Shown: piece after piece, positions 1 to 12,240 of the stretch
How the letters are laid out: each line of letters opens with the position of its first letter
Position numbering within the stretch: position 1 is the first letter of the stretch
NCBI GenBank assembly: GCA_905221605.1
Contig: CAJNDS010001001.1
Coordinates: 993,049 to 1,057,048 of the forward strand
Direction of reading: 5' to 3'
Length of the DNA stretch: 64,000 bases
From: Symbiodinium natans
Lineage: Eukaryota > Sar > Dinophyceae > Suessiales > Symbiodiniaceae
Translations under genes and position numbers: made by a program
The notes under the pieces: model-generated
Told to the model about the DNA's origin: nothing
The model's input: the letters and a program-made list of their open reading frames with translations, nothing else
The model's database searches: none

Positions 1-600
1 TGGATTAATGACTCATCCTACTCATATGAGGTTGAGGGTTTAGGGTTCAGGGCCTAGGGTTGAATAAGGGGATTTGCCAAAATATTAAGGTGTTCCATTG
101 GTGCCAACTACGAAGCTTCCCTTGCAATTGGGGAGATGTTGGGGCATCAAGGGGAACCAACTCTTGGAGACTAAACCTCCTTATAGGATTCTTAGGCAAC
201 CTACAAGCAAGTAGGCTTTGGATTCTTCAGGTTGAAGTTAATGCAGTATAGAAGCGACGATCACATGCGAGTCTCGGTGGAGGATTGGGTTTAAGGCATT
301 ACAGTTAAAGTTCGAGGAGAGGATGCAAGGCATTACAGTTAAAGTTTGAGGAGAGGATGCTTATTCTTTGGCCATGTCGGCATGCGTGCGGTTCTACTAC
401 ACTGATACACAAACAGAGTGCTTCAGCCAAAAAACATTGCACCCATACGCCCTTGCAAGCCTAGCAACCTTCACTCCTTCTTGCACCCAAAACCTGAACC
501 CTTTCTTTACAGCCTGAACCTTAAATCTTGAACCCTAAACCTTCACTCCCCAACCTTTTCAAGCACTCATCCCTAGATCCTAGGGCCTTCGCCCATAGAC
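1..600. other. Left edge: no gene recognised
   Basis: Contains degenerate telomere-like words (1-60, 480-560) and unique sequence. A 38-bp near-duplicate (GGCATTACAGTTAAAGTT and following bases) occurs at about 294-325 and 329-360. Further exons of the gene above may lie here but I could not place them. Confidence 0.4.
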
Positions 601-2850
601 CCTGAACCCACAGGCGCATGGCAAGAAGTGATTTTCGGCTTTTAAGGAGGCTCGTACTGCGGGAGGGCTTCACGTTTTGACAAAAGAACCCTACTCCGTA
701 ACCCCTAAACCCCTAAACCCCTCACCCCAAAACCCCTAAACCCCTAACCCCCTAAACCCCTAAACCTCTAAACCCTGAACCCTAAACCCAAACCCCTAAA
801 CCCCTAAATCCCAAACCCCTAAACCCCTAAACCCCACCCCTAAACCACCAAACCCCCAAACCCCCTAACCCCCTAAATCCCAAACCCCTAAATCCCTAAC
901 CCCCTAACCGCTAAACCCTTAACCTCGAGCCAAGGTGCATTTGCTCCATCTCCTCCACGTCTGCAAAGGTCAAACCCCGGAGCTCTTGGACTTGCGACTT
1001 CTTCAAAAGGTCCTGCGGGTTTAGGGTTTAGGGTTTAGGGTTTAGGGTTTAGGGTGTGTGGGGTACCGGGGTTTAGGGTGAGGGTTTCGGCCTTCTGCAC
1101 TCTCAGGATTAGGGCCTCGGGTCTTTGCAAGGTTTAGGGTCAAAGGTTTCTTCTAGGGTTCAGGGGTTTTCGGATCTTTTTAAACAAACTTGCAAGAAAG
1201 ATGCCATGATCTTCTTTGCGGATTGAAGAGATGGCAGCGTTGAGTGCATCCTGCTTCCTTCTGGGAGCCTTTTCCCTCCCAGTTCCCCAGCTATGCGTGC
1301 TTAGGTCTTGTAGGGCTTAATTATGGGGCGTTATGGATTCTACAACGCTGACAGGTCTATAGGCCTTAGGAAACCCCATTCAATTACAACGAGGTCTTGC
1401 GAAAACTCTGCTGTAGGGGGCCCTTACCTGTTGCACCCTTTAAAAAGTTAAATGCGCCTTCATGTCTGTAGATATGTGTAGATCCTGTTTGAAGCCGCAG
1501 GGTCACTCTCATGGTGGGTTTAGGGTTTAGGGTTTTTGAGTTGTCCAGAAAACAGACACATCGATGGACCTGATAATCAGGTTACTTGAACCCTTAAGGA
1601 CACAACCATTAGGTAGGTCCCTGCATGCATTTTGGAAATAAAACCCATCAAAGCAAGAAGTCTATACTCCCAATCATTAGAACCATAATGAGCGCGGTGT
1701 TTATGTACATCCCTTTCGGGGTCTATAGGGCTTTTAAGGTTCAGGGCTGAGACCCCATACCGTAAGTCCTTTTTGCACCCAGAAACGCGAAAATTCTGAG
1801 AGTAAAGCCTAACTCGTAGAACCCATATATTAAAATAAAGTAAAGAAGCCCTAAACTACCACGTAACAATGAATAAGTCCAAACAACCCAGAACAAAACA
1901 CATAAAAAACATAAAACGCAGAAGAAGACCCTGCAAGAGCCTCCTACAGATACATGTTGTTGGGGCTTAGGCGGTTTAGGGTTTAGGGTCTAGGGTTTAG
2001 GGTTAATGCGTCAACCCTAACACCTTCCCTTTCCAGGGACCTCAGGGCGCCAGTAACCAAACATTATAGGTACCTGGAAGGATGGGGCAATCCCTAAACC
2101 CGAAACCCTAAAACCCTGAACTTAAAGGCTGAATACCCTGGCCCAAAAATGGTTAGCCTTGCATACGTAGTAGGATTCTGTATAACCAAAAAGGTTAAAG
2201 GTTACCTACCCAGCCCCTGAGTGAAAGGGCCTCGAGTATCTTCCCCGAGCCGCGCTCGACGCGGTGGGCAAGGCGACGCATCCCGCGCAAGGCCGCAGAA
2301 CCTTTGTGCAAGGGGGTTTGGGGTTGACGGTTTAGGGTTTAGGACCCGAACGAAGACCCCCCAATAGTAGGATCCCCGTACAATACGGACCCCAATAATG
2401 TACCCCCAATATCGTAAACCCCCGTAATGCTTCCCGTAATGCTTCTTGGGTTTTGAGGACTTTTGGGGATTAGGGGTTTCGGGGGGTTTAGGGGTTCGGG
2501 TTTGAAGTGGAGAGGGTTTTGCAGGGATGCAGAACCAGACCCCAAACCCTCACTGCTGGACTCGAAAACTCAAAACCCCCCCAATCCTCATCCCTAAACC
2601 CGAAACCTGCTTTTGCTCACCCTAAACCCTACAATTCTTAAACGCCAAGCCCTACAAGTGCAACCTGCATCCTGCCATCCCCAACCCGTAAGTGCAACCT
2701 CAATTCCAAACCCCCTTTTCAAACCAAAAGCATAACTAAGCTAGCTACTACGCCCTAGGCCCCAAACCCTACCAAACCCCAAACCCCAAACCCGCTAGAC
2801 CCGCCTAGACCATGATCCTGTTCAGCTGGCACGTCCCAAAGTCCCCATCC

Positions 2851-2881
<31 letters not shown>

Positions 2882-3412
2882 AAAAAAAAACCTAAACCCT
2901 AAACCCTCAACCCTCAACCCCAAACCCAGAGGCAACCTGAATCCTGTCCCCCCCCCTCCCCCCAACCCAACAAAAAAGAAAAGAAGGAAAAGCCGGCCTT
3001 GAAGGTGCTGCACCTCCGGCCCACGGAGCACCTGCCACGTTGGCTCGGGGGGGGGGGGGGGGTGTATAGGGTGTTTAGTGTTTAGGGTTTAGGGTGGCTT
3101 TAAGGCTTAAGGGTTTGAGGGTTGTAGGGTTTAAGAGTCATGGGTTTAGGGGGTTTAAGGGTTTATTGGGTTTCAGGGTCGTAGGGTTAGAAGGTTTCAG
3201 AGATTGAGGGTTGTAGAGCTTATAGGTTCTGTTGCGCATATTAAGGGGTACCCCTGCAACTAGGGCGTCTGGGAAGGGTTTAAGGTTGGGTTTAGGGTTT
3301 AGTTTAGGGTTTCGGGTTTAGGGTTTAGGGCTTATTAGGGTTCGCGGAATGTCTCCAGGTGGCAGGGCACTTTTTTAAGGCTCCCGTCGCAAAGGAGAAC
3401 TGTATAAATCAT
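601..3412 (-). CDS. Multi-exon gene of unknown function, 3' end not found
   Basis: Five small exons share one reading frame: about 3371-3412 (ATG at 3412, start MIYTVLLCDGSLKK), 2998-3031 (LRGPEVQHLQ), 2231-2301 (GSAALRGMRRLAHRVERGSG), 924-1012 (DLLKKSQVQELRGL...) and, less surely, 601-656. Phases fit at each join: the G ending the 2998-3031 exon completes the GT opening the next, and the 2231-2301 exon ends on a full codon before GAC. Donors are GT, GC, GC and GT; acceptors are CAG, AAG and CAG. The start lies 243 bp after the stop of the next gene upstream on the same strand, which fits co-directional dinoflagellate arrays. The product is basic and helical. I recognise no family. The first exon could run on to about 3346 with a GA donor, and the 3' end may lie below position 600. 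Confidence 0.68.
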
Positions 3413-3655
3413 GTGGCACTGTGGAGCACCCCACGTGAAGCAAAATGATTCTGGCCAAGGCAGAAGCGCTTTCAGGATGTGAGTCGTTCTTGTCTTCCCT
3501 AAACCCTAAACCCTGAACCGTAAACCCTGGTTCCTTAACCCTGAACCCTTAACCCGATAAACCCTGATGGTGTGTGTATAGCTACGGCAAATGCCCTTAG
3601 CGGATGTCAGCGCTTCCCGCGCTCCCTTCGACGTTCCCGCCGGCGCGCTGCGCGC

Positions 3656-5933
3656 TCAGTAGAAGTAGCGGTGCATGCTGCCGAACTTGAACTTGTGCTT
3701 CTGGCGCAAGATGGCCAGACCGTGTCCTGGTAGCCCAATCACCCTTTTTGGGGTTGCTTTACTTAAACCCTAAACCCTAAACCCTAAACCCGAAACCCTA
3801 AACCCTAAACCCTAAACCCTAAACCAGGGTAAAGGGTACCACTGGGTTACCCAGGTGTCCGACAGTCTGCTCAATCTTCGGCTTGAAGTCCTCGGTTCGC
3901 CAAGAGTGGCGAAGCAGAAAGGTTTAGGGTTTAGGGTTTAGGGTTTAGGGTTTAGGGTTTAGGGTTTAGGGTTTAGGGTTTAGGGCCTAGGGCCGGCTCC
4001 CTTGCAACTACCCTACACTCCCTTAACCTTGATGTTAAACCTCCCCCTACCCCCTAATACCCCCCCCCCCCCATACACGATGATATAACTCTAACTGGAG
4101 TTTCTGATATTAGGGGTAGTGAGTAGGAGCTCCCTAAAGCCTAAGATCCTTCCTGGGTGCATCCAAGAGTCAGGGTGCTTCTCCAGCATCTTCCCGTAAG
4201 CCTCCGCCGCCTGCTTGGCGTGGTCGTCCATGTTCTCCACTTTCTCCTCTTATACTGGTTCTTAGTATTGGGGTATGAGGGCATGAGGTGCCCACTTCAG
4301 CATCCCCAGAAGATTCTGAATAGGGAAAGATAAGGTACTCTGGTTCTTAGTATTGGGGTATGAGGGCATGAGGTGCCTACTTCAGCATCCCTTGAATCCG
4401 CGGAATTTACCCCATTACCCTATGCTAAGACCTTTAAGGTACCCCATTGCCCTATACTAAGACCTTTAAGGCACCCTATTACCCCCTAAACCCTAAACCC
4501 TAAACCCTAAACCTTAAACCCCAAACCCTAAACTAAACCCTAAGACCCAGTAGAGCTCCTCTGCGGCAAACCCCGTGCCCATGAAGCCCGAAGCGCGCGT
4601 CGCCAACTCGGCCAACTCATTCAGGTGGTCGCGAATGTCCTCACCTTGGTTGCTTAGGGTTTAGGGTTTAGGGTTTAGGGTTTAGGGTTTAGGGTTTAGG
4701 GTTTAGGGTTTAGGGTTTAGGGTTATAAGGTACCCAAGTTCACTTACTTGCTGAGTTCATAAGCCCCCAAAAAGTGTACACTTTCAGTTTTCTAGGGGTT
4801 AGTTAGAGTATCCCAAAAAGTGTAAAGTGCACTCGCTCAGCTACTAAGTCACACTGGTAGAACACATCCATCATCTCTTGGATCTCCTTGAAAGAAAATT
4901 GGAGGTTCATTTTGGGTACCTTCTTAGTATGGCTAAGTAAGGTAGCTATGACCTTACGTACCCATGGACCTCCAGGCAGGGTTGAGGGTTGTGCGCTTGA
5001 GAGGCCAACTAGGGTTCCATTGTGCTGACATGCACAGTGCTTTAAACAAATCGCGAGTCTACTTAATTGCAGTAAGCAAACAACAAAAAATCTCAAAAAC
5101 AAGTCAAAACACAAAATCAATTCCTTTTGAAACTGAATTCCGTAAAAAGAAGGCTCCTCGGACTCAGGGTGCGGTTGGGAGCTGAGCTAACTTGGGGTTA
5201 CCCTCTTTGCCTGTCTACATGTGGTGCGACTCAACGGTTCGAACCACCCATCGTCGACTGTGCAGATGTGGCTGCAAGTTCGCGTTTACATGCCCGCCTA
5301 CAATCAGTACTGTACCCTCGCTCTCAACTTCTTGTCCACACATCGCTCGCGCTCTTTGTCAGCTGTTGAAACCGGTACGATCAAACGCTCCCTGCCTCAG
5401 GTGTGTACTTATTGTGGCAAAAAAAGGGCCCCAAGTGTTTAAGAGATGTTTGGAACCCCGGGGTATGTTTAACATTTGGCTCTGCAAGCTGTGGCTAAAC
5501 ATGTCTAAACACGCCGCCACAAAACTCTGCCTGCCTTACAAGCATGTCTTACCCTGTTTATGTTCACTTCAAAAGTGGTTTGCCCCGTCCCTGCCTTGAA
5601 CTTCTTGCCTACGTCGGGCTCATGGAGGTACGGCTGCACGACTGAAGTCAACTTCTCCAGCTCTGCCTCCCAGAAGGGGACACTGTAGACCAAGATGAGG
5701 TAGTCGGCCCAGTTGGTGCTCATGACGGTAGCATGGTACTCATCAAGGGTGCTCAGCACATCATCCCTGGAGTACTTCTGCATGGTGGTGTAGGATCGCG
5801 TGGCGGCGGCCTGCAAGGGCAGTCGCGCACACATCCCTGTAAGCCTCGTGGCTGGCATTGTCGGAGGTCGCACCAACAACCTGGCGGACCGCCCCGCGCC
5901 GAGCGCAACGCCGCGCAAAGCTGAGAGCGCCAT
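3656..5933 (-). CDS. Six-exon gene for a 231-residue protein with a mitochondrial-type presequence
   Basis: Exons: 5553-5933, 4851-4886, 4547-4639, 4172-4246, 3851-3890, 3656-3726 (TGA at 3656-3658). They total 696 nt, an exact multiple of three. Start chosen is MALSALRGVALGAGRSARLL at 5933: arginine-rich with no acidic residue, typical of mitochondrial targeting; an upstream in-frame ATG at 6059 has no such signal. Later pieces read EIQEMMDVFYQC, DIRDHLNELAELATRA, EKVENMDDHAKQAAEAY, DFKPKIEQTVGHLG and end KFKFGSMHRYFY. Donors are GT (5553, 4547, 3851) and GA (4851, 4172); all acceptors are AG before G. The 4850-4640 intron starts with a family E palindrome and ends in a telomere array. The body is mostly charged helix, like a small subunit of a mitochondrial complex, but I cannot name it. 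Presence of exons is nearly certain; function is open. Confidence 0.86.
4251..4480. repeat. Local direct and inverted duplications
   Basis: A 50-bp unit with TGGTTCTTAGTATTGGGGTA occurs at about 4256-4310 and 4341-4392; its partial complement (TACCCTATGCTAAGACC) occurs twice at 4410-4475. Confidence 0.8.
4735..4850 (-). mobile_element. Family E element at the start of an intron
   Basis: In minus sense the intron begins GACTTAGTAGCTGAGCGAG at the GA donor of exon 4851-4886. The other end is CTTACTTGCTGAGTTCATAA read on plus. Copies at 14866-14987 and 39254-39357. In the 4735 and 14866 copies a telomere array follows the element directly on the same side. Confidence 0.8.
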
Positions 5934-6282
5934 CGTGGCACAGGAGGAGCGGTACAGACAAGCAAAGGCTGCTGCAGCTGCTACTTTGCTGAAGCCGGAA
6001 ATCAAAAATGGATTGCGAGTTGTGGACGATAACACTTCACTTTCTGACATTCCATGCATTCAAGCGCAGGCAGTACTTGTTCTACACCTTCAAGAGTTGT
6101 CGCTGGCGAACGTCGGGACCTCAGAATCCATCACTACTGAGCCCCCTGCAATCTTTTCTTTAGCAGAAACATGAAGAAGGCTTATATTCCTAAAGGGGCC
6201 GTAGGCAATGAACAAAGACCGAAGTGCGCATGCACAACACGAGGGGGCGGGGCTTAAGGCCTTAAACCCTAAACCCTAAACC

Positions 6283-7579
6283 CTAAAGCTGTTTAAGGCA
6301 ACAACCGCACCCCCTGCCCTGCGCCTCGCCCGCGAAGCGGGAAAGCCAAAGCGCAGCATCCTAGCACCAAGGCTCGCACCCTAAACCCCAATCCTAGAGG
6401 GTGTAGGGTTTAGGGTTTAGGGTTTAGGGTTTAGGATAAATATATAAGGGTCCACGTACCTATATGGTATATACTTGGGCCCTAGAGCAACTATGTGGCA
6501 ACCTCTTTAAGGCCCAAGTATGTACTATATAGGTACATGGACCCTCAGGTCAAGAGAGGTGTCGTTTGCTTATATGGTCCTTGAAACTCCTTCTGCTCCC
6601 TAGCTCAGGGACACTGTAGGCTACTGAGCCCCTAAAGATATCCCAAATATATAGGACACAGCAAAGAAGGGCGCACAGGTATTGCAAGTATGGAAAGGAG
6701 CACCCCGAATATGGATGAAAAGCTATCTACAAGCTCGGCTATGCCAAAGCCATAAACCATCCCTAAGCCTCTAGACCTAGGAAGTCGAGAATGCAATCCT
6801 TCCCGGGCAGATGGGTTCAGACTCAGGCGTCCTGGGACGCCGCATCGTCCCGGAACTGCGCCAATTGCAGCGCAATTCCAAGATTTGTCCCGTACCTCCG
6901 TCCACATATGCGGCCAGCAACACACATAACCTTGGGGGCCTACATGAACTCTAGGATCAACCCCTAAACGACTACAATCCGTGATAAGATGCATTCGAGC
7001 ATATGTACCATGAACCTTTTGGTGCTCCTGCAGCTGTAGCGCACAAGGAAAATCGAAGCCTCAACCGACTGCTTAAGAACCCCCAACAAAACAAAATAAC
7101 AGAAAAAATCTTTGAATACTCTGATAAGGAAGAATACTCTTTTGAATACCATCATCAAGAAGGCTATTGATTTTTTGTTGATTACCGTTATAAGGAAGCT
7201 ATTTTTCTTTTTGGGGGGAGGGGGGGGTTCCTAAGCAAGTAGTAGCAACTCGTTGCTTTCAAGCGCAGGCTCTCTAGGGCAACACCAGCTCCCCCTAAAC
7301 AAGGAGCTGTCTGACGTGCCTACGAAGACCCTATACACAGCTCCAAGCCCTACACTTTGAAAGCGAAAGCCCCTTTGCAACAGGTTTCCAATGCCTAAAC
7401 CCTAAACCCTAAACCCTAAGCCCTAAGCCCTATAAGCCCTAAGCCCTAAGCCCTAAGCCCTAAACCCTAAACCCTAAACTCCACTTAAGGGCCGCCGGGA
7501 CACTTCCGGAGCACCTTGACAACCGACCTCGGCGCGCCGCTGAGCCACGCGGCCCCGGAGGCCACACCCGAGAAGTAGC
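6283..7579 (-). CDS. 3' end of a gene: two joined exons ending in a stop
   Basis: Exon 7515-7579 reads YFSGVASGAAWLSGAPRSVVK, with acceptor CCCAG before GC and donor GT. It joins in phase 0 to exon 6283-6360, which reads DAALWLSRFAGEAQGRGCGC and then CLKQL before TAG. The stop codon itself is supplied by the first TTTAGGG unit of the repeat that follows, so 3' untranslated sequence starts in telomere repeat. The intron between holds palindrome family J (6447-6534), family G (7190-7250) and telomere-like tracts. A plus-strand reading of 7490-7578 is also open; I prefer minus because of splice phase, the flanking repeat orientation and the co-directional neighbours. No family recognised. Confidence 0.6.
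6447..6534. mobile_element. Palindrome family J, single copy
   Basis: GGGTCCACGTACCTATAT at the left, complement with one change at the right; also GGGCC...GGCCC-type inner arm. In the intron between exons 7515 and 6360. Confidence 0.65.
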
Positions 7580-7654
7580 CTGGGATTGGGGTTTAGGGTT
7601 CAGGGTCTAGGGTTTGGGGTTTGGGGTTTAGGGTTCAGGGTTTATAGGGTTTGT

Positions 7655-7760
7655 AGCGTTTGTAGGGTTTGTAGGGTTTATAGGGTTTATAGGGTTTATA
7701 GGGTTTATAGGGTTTATAGGGTTTATAGGGTTTATGGGGTTTTTAGGGTTTTTAGGGTTT
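7655..7760 (+). repeat. Nine-base telomere variant TTTATAGGG
   Basis: About ten units of a 9-mer. The same 9-mer recurs at 8221-8303, 15749-15843 and, reversed, 19941-20005. Confidence 0.9.
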
Positions 7761-8691
7761 CTTTGCGCCCGCGTTCCGCGTAATCGACCCCCCCCCTGCT
7801 TGTTAACCCTAAAAACACCTCCACGGACCACGGGGGAGGACAGAGAAACCTCAGCCTAAACCCCACACCCTGAACCCTAAGGCCCTAAAACCTAAACCCA
7901 CCGGGAGAAGGGTAAACCCGAAACCTTAGCCGCTTCATCCCTGAACCCGGAACCGTAAACTCAGCACGAACCACAGGGGGGAGAGGGGAAACCGTAAACC
8001 TACCATTACCCCAAACCTTGAACCCTGATTAAACTCTAAACCCACAATGAACCAATGGACCAGAGTGAAAATCTGAACGCTACAGCCTAACCCTATATAA
8101 ACCCCTAAACCACAAACCCATGAACCACAGGGGTTGGGGGGGGGTGGCCCAAAACCCACCATGAACCACAGGGGGGGTGATACCATGGGGGGGGAGGGGG
8201 GGTGCGCCTATGCTGGCCCATATAGGGTTTATAGGGTTTATAGGGTTTTTAGGGTTTATAGGGTTTATAGGGTTTATAGTGTTTATAGGGTTTATAGGGC
8301 TGTAGGGCTTTCGGCGTTAGGGTTTGGGCTTTAGGATTTAGGGCTTCGGCGGCACAATCCGTCTAGGATTTAGGGATACCGACGAAGTATGTAACCAAAG
8401 GTTCCCTGATACTCGCTCTGAGGGGGATCCAACCCTTGTCAGGGACAGGGAAGGGATTGAAGGCACCTGTGGGCAACCTAGCCGAAAACCGGAACCGAAA
8501 AAACAGAATCGCGAAGAGCCCGCAAAGGATAGGGTTCTTGCGGAAGCCATTTAAGAATTCTTTTCGGCTTTCAAGGTACCTGAAGGCTCCTATGTAGTAC
8601 TTTTTTGGGGTAAGTATACTAGAACCCCCTATAACTAACCCATTAACCCTAAACCCTAAACCCTAAACCCTATTAGAGACTCCAGGTAAGC

Positions 8692-8741
8692 CCCGGAGCT
8701 GCCCACGCGGAGGTACGCGGCATGGAGGGCCGCACGGGCCC
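8692..8741 (-). CDS. Candidate internal exon
   Basis: A GC-rich 50-bp segment sits between CCCTAAA units (8645-8670) and TTTAGGG units (from 8757). On the minus strand it has a CGCAG acceptor and a possible GC donor, and reads ARAALHAAYLRVGSSG. It probably belongs to the gene ending at 6283, but the phase to the next exon did not close, so another exon is likely between them. Confidence 0.4.
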
Positions 8742-9497
8742 CTGCGATTGGGAGGTTTTAGGGTTTAGGGTTTAGGGTTGGGGCTTCCAGTGCTACTTCT
8801 CTGGGCAGCAGGTAAACTGTACCTGGTACAGTCTCAAACATACACATACTGAAACTTTTTGCAACATATCGTAATATGGAGCCTGCGAAAGATCCGCGTG
8901 ATGCAAAGGGGCTGCCACTGGAACAGAGACACGGCCCTCGGACGGTTCCAACATCACAGCCTTGCAAGAAGGCGCCCTGTTTGTATCCACCGGCTTTTCG
9001 AGACATGCGGAATAAAGCACACAGTGCGGGGCGGAGCCCTTAGTGACCGCCAACCAGTTTCATGACCAGTCTTAGGGTCCTGCATGGTGACTGAGGCTCG
9101 GAGATCATTTGGGCCCCTACTCTTCTACTATGGCCCTTAAAACCATCTGAAAAATATTCCTAAACATGATCCTCTTAATGAAACCCAACAAGAGAGAATA
9201 AAAAGCATCCCAAGGGCCGCCTAGTATAGTTGAGTCTGGCAGAGACTAGGGCTGTGTGTGGAGGGGGTGGGGGTCCCGAGCTTTTCTCTACCAAAGCTCC
9301 GCAGCAATTGCAAGAATATGCCGCATCCTCGAAGTTGATGCTTTACTTCGGTTGCCTCTAACTTCCTCTCTATTTGGACCTACTTCATTACTGCTCAGGG
9401 TTTAGGGGTTAAGGTTTGGGGTTTAGGGTTTAGGGCGCATTTTTTGCAACCTCTCACATGACCTTTGTCTGGGTTCATGTAGGCCTGACAAAGTCAC

Positions 9498-9796
9498 CAG
9501 GAATCCGAAACGTCCAGGCGGGCGCCTACGTCGCCCACGGCGTAGCTCGCGCGCCCGGCTGGGGCGGCTCCCCCCTTCGAAGCGCCGTCGGAGACGTCCT
9601 ACGACAGAGGCCCCTAAACACCTAAACCCTTTCTCTGTTGAATCCAGACTCCCAAAACCCTAAACCCTGACCCTAAACCCTATACCCTATACCCTAAACC
9701 CTAAACCCTGACCCTGAACTTTATACCCTATACCCTATACCCTAAACCCTAAACCCTATCCTCGAACCCCCCGAAGAAAGCGCGCAAGATGCCCAA
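9498..9796 (-). CDS. Two joined internal exons, unknown product
   Basis: Exon 9761-9796 (LGILRAFFGGFE; acceptor CCTAG, donor GA) joins in phase 0 to exon 9498-9598 (DVSDGASKGGAAPAGRASYA... ending LDVSDS; acceptor GTAG before G, donor GT). The intron between them carries CCCTAAA and the variant CCCTATA. The second exon is rich in glycine and alanine. These may be part of the same gene as 11388-11682 upstream and 6283-7579 downstream, but those links were not closed. Plus-strand frames are also open over 9500-9600; the clean splice signals favour minus. Confidence 0.55.
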
Positions 9797-11302
9797 CTAG
9801 GGCCCCTAAAGCCCCGCAAAACCGCCAAAACCCCCTCATTCAAACTTGGAGGACTACTTGCAGGTTGGTGGGGTACATAGAAGTAGGCTTCTAAGTACCC
9901 TAAGTAAGATAGTTACCCTAGCTGCTCATAACCGTAATAACCGTGCTTCTGAATAGCCATGAGCCGTAAGCCCCAAATTACGGAGTACTTGGGTGCAGGT
10001 CAGAGTTCAGGTCTATCAGGTCAGGGTCGGACATCAGCTTTGGGGCTTGTAGGGTTTAGGGTTTAGGGTTTAGGGTTTAGGGTTGGCTATTAGGCTAAGG
10101 CTTCAGCAGCACTCTCAATCTATCGGGTTCGTGGCTGAGAGTATATAGAAGATTTGCATACCATAGTTGCTATAGGGTTCTTATACTATAGGGTTTGTGT
10201 AGTTTATATAAGGCTTGTATAGGCTGTATATAGGGTTGTGGTTGAGAGTTCACATAGGGTTTGCACAGGCTGTGTACGGCTTTACAGGGCATAGGGTTCA
10301 CGGTTACACTCACCCGGGTTTCCTCGAGATGGAAGTGTTTGGGGGAGTTGAGGGCTTTGAGGGTTGAAGGTTGAGGGGTTGGAGGGTTTAGATGGATGTG
10401 ACAGGGGTTGAGGGATTTCGTGAAATTGCGTGCTTGGAGGTTTGGGTCAAAGTGGGTAGACTACAGCTGAAGCCTGTGTGTCTGGTTTCCTAGGTAAACT
10501 CAAAACACCATGCAATGTTAAGGTTTCGTGTTTAAGGTTAGAGCTTTAAGCCCAAAGCTCCAAAACCCGTGTAGGGTTTGGGGCATACGGCTTCGGAGTC
10601 CTAATCTTAAGAGTGCCGTATTCCATGCAGGAAGCCCAAAATATACGCTTGAAACTCCGCGGGCTGCGCCTACTTGGAGGTTCATGCGTACTTCTAACCC
10701 CAATTCTAAGTCTACTTTCAACCTACTTAGAAGACTTCGGGGACTTCGGGGGCTTAGAAGTACAGTTCTAATTAAGGTGTTATGAGTTCAAGCAGGGTTT
10801 AAAGCGCATTCAGGGATACTGTAGAATATGGCCCTCATATTCCCTTAGAGGATCTTCAAAATGGTCCCCAAGCCCAAGGTACAACCTTAGGGGTCCAAGG
10901 TGGACCCCCATGACTACAGGGTTCAGGGATCAACCCTAAACCCTAAACCCTCTATCATAAAGCGAGGGCTGTTTCGTAGAAATGGTGCCTGGATCATCCT
11001 CGATGTTAAGCGGATCGCCGGAAGAGAGCCCAAGTCAGCGAGCATCCACTGGCCCTGTTGGCCGTTTGAGGGTTTTATGAAGCTTCACGACTTTGGATCT
11101 GGGTCCCCGAAACTTAGGGGTACCTTTTTCTTGGGGGGGGGGGGGGGTCCCTTCCAACGGAGATTCTGCTCCATATCGGGGGGTATAAACGGCGGGGGGG
11201 GACTCCCCGAGTTTTTGGAAACTGCCATGTGGGACTTCGTGTGATCTGGGCTACCCTAAGAGCACCAGGATGACCCTTAACCCCTTTTTCTTAAACCCTA
11301 AC

Positions 11303-11343
<41 letters not shown>

Positions 11344-11387
11344 TATATATATATATATGTATCCTGAACCCTAAAAAAGGCCAAGAC
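9797..11387. other. Intron-like or intergenic stretch with mixed repeats
   Basis: Holds a degraded family A palindrome (about 9843-9990), TTTAGGG at 10045-10083, TATAGGGTT-like variants (10140-10270), a family A half-element (10670-10785), a sequence matching family F (10805-10865), a G run (11137-11150) and a TA microsatellite (11308-11358). A minus-strand open stretch around 10960-11060 (GQWMLADLGSLPAIR) could be a further exon but is not supported by clean splice sites. Confidence 0.5.
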
Positions 11388-11682
11388 CTCACCACGGCCT
11401 CGGCGTAGAGGAAGTCTCCGCCCAGGAGCCGCATCTTGCCGCTCGAGCCGTGCTGCATGCCCAGGTGAAGCCTCTACAGTGACTCTGCAGGTGCAGGGGT
11501 TTCATTTTTGCACCTAGTTTCAGACAGGCTCCACCCTATAATAACCCTAAACCCTAAACCCCAAACCCTAAACCCTAAAGCCTAAACCCTCAACCCTCAA
11601 CCCAAAGCCCCAGCTCGCAAGCCCTGCCAGCCCGGCGAGGGGTCAACCCTTAGGGGTGCTGCGGCCTCCAAAGTCCGCTGTT
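11388..11682 (-). CDS. Two exons resembling part of a trans-polyprenyl diphosphate synthase
   Basis: Exon 11628-11682 (QRTLEAAAPLRVDPSPG, GC donor in phase 2) joins exon 11388-11471 (LHLGMQHGSSGKMRLLGGDF then LYAEAVV; GT donor). The string K-M-x-L-L-G-G-D-F-L-x-A-x-A matches the conserved helix that follows the first aspartate-rich motif in all-trans polyprenyl synthases, which build the side chain of ubiquinone or plastoquinone. The expected DDxxD motif should lie just before this stretch and is not visible; either it is encoded differently, or this is a divergent non-catalytic subunit of the PDSS2 kind, or the resemblance is chance. The exons themselves are well supported by phase and by CAG and AG-before-G acceptors. 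Family call is inference from one motif. Confidence 0.42.
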
Positions 11683-12240
11683 CTGCATCAGCAGGTTTAG
11701 GGTTTAGGGTTTAGGGTTTGTTATTGATAAGGTACACTATGTAAGGGTTTAAAGAAAAAAACCAAACCCTAAACCCGCACCGATGTATAAGTAGTAGGAT
11801 TTAACATCCCCTCGGTGCGCCTCTCCTATATGATTCCCTTACCCAGCAAGGACTTCACCCTGACAGGATCGAAAGTGTGTGCGAAGTCGGATTTGAATTG
11901 GCGCCTCATTTTTTGTGAGAGGGGGTTGAGGGCATATAGGGCTCAAAGCAACCCTGAGCCCTAAGCAGCACCTGCAAATGCCGCCCTAAACACCGACACC
12001 CTGCTCCCTTCGGCTGGCACTGTATAACCCCTATGTGTGCCCCAAAATAGTCCCTATATGCCTAAGAAGCCCCCTACATTACCCCGAAGGTCCCTTATCA
12101 GGGTCACCCCCTAAACCCCAAACCCTAAACTCTAAACCCCAAACCCTAAACCCTAAACCCTAAACCCCAAACCCCAAACCCTAAACCCCAAACCCTAAAC
12201 CCTATAAGGGCCCCTCCTTTAAAAAAATAGTCCCTTGACT

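Noticed and set aside
4851-5933. ATP synthase subunit d for the mitochondrial protein
   Set aside because: A weak resemblance around NWADYLILV only; not enough to name the gene.
7490-7578. Plus-strand terminal exon ending HAAPEATPEK, stop
   Set aside because: Open and with an AAG acceptor, but the minus-strand reading joins in phase to a second exon and agrees with the neighbours.
7586-7783. ORFs with YRVYRV, LNPKP, GLGFRV and PINPINPI repeats
   Set aside because: They are telomere units and their 9-base variants read through in one frame; they are repeat, not protein.
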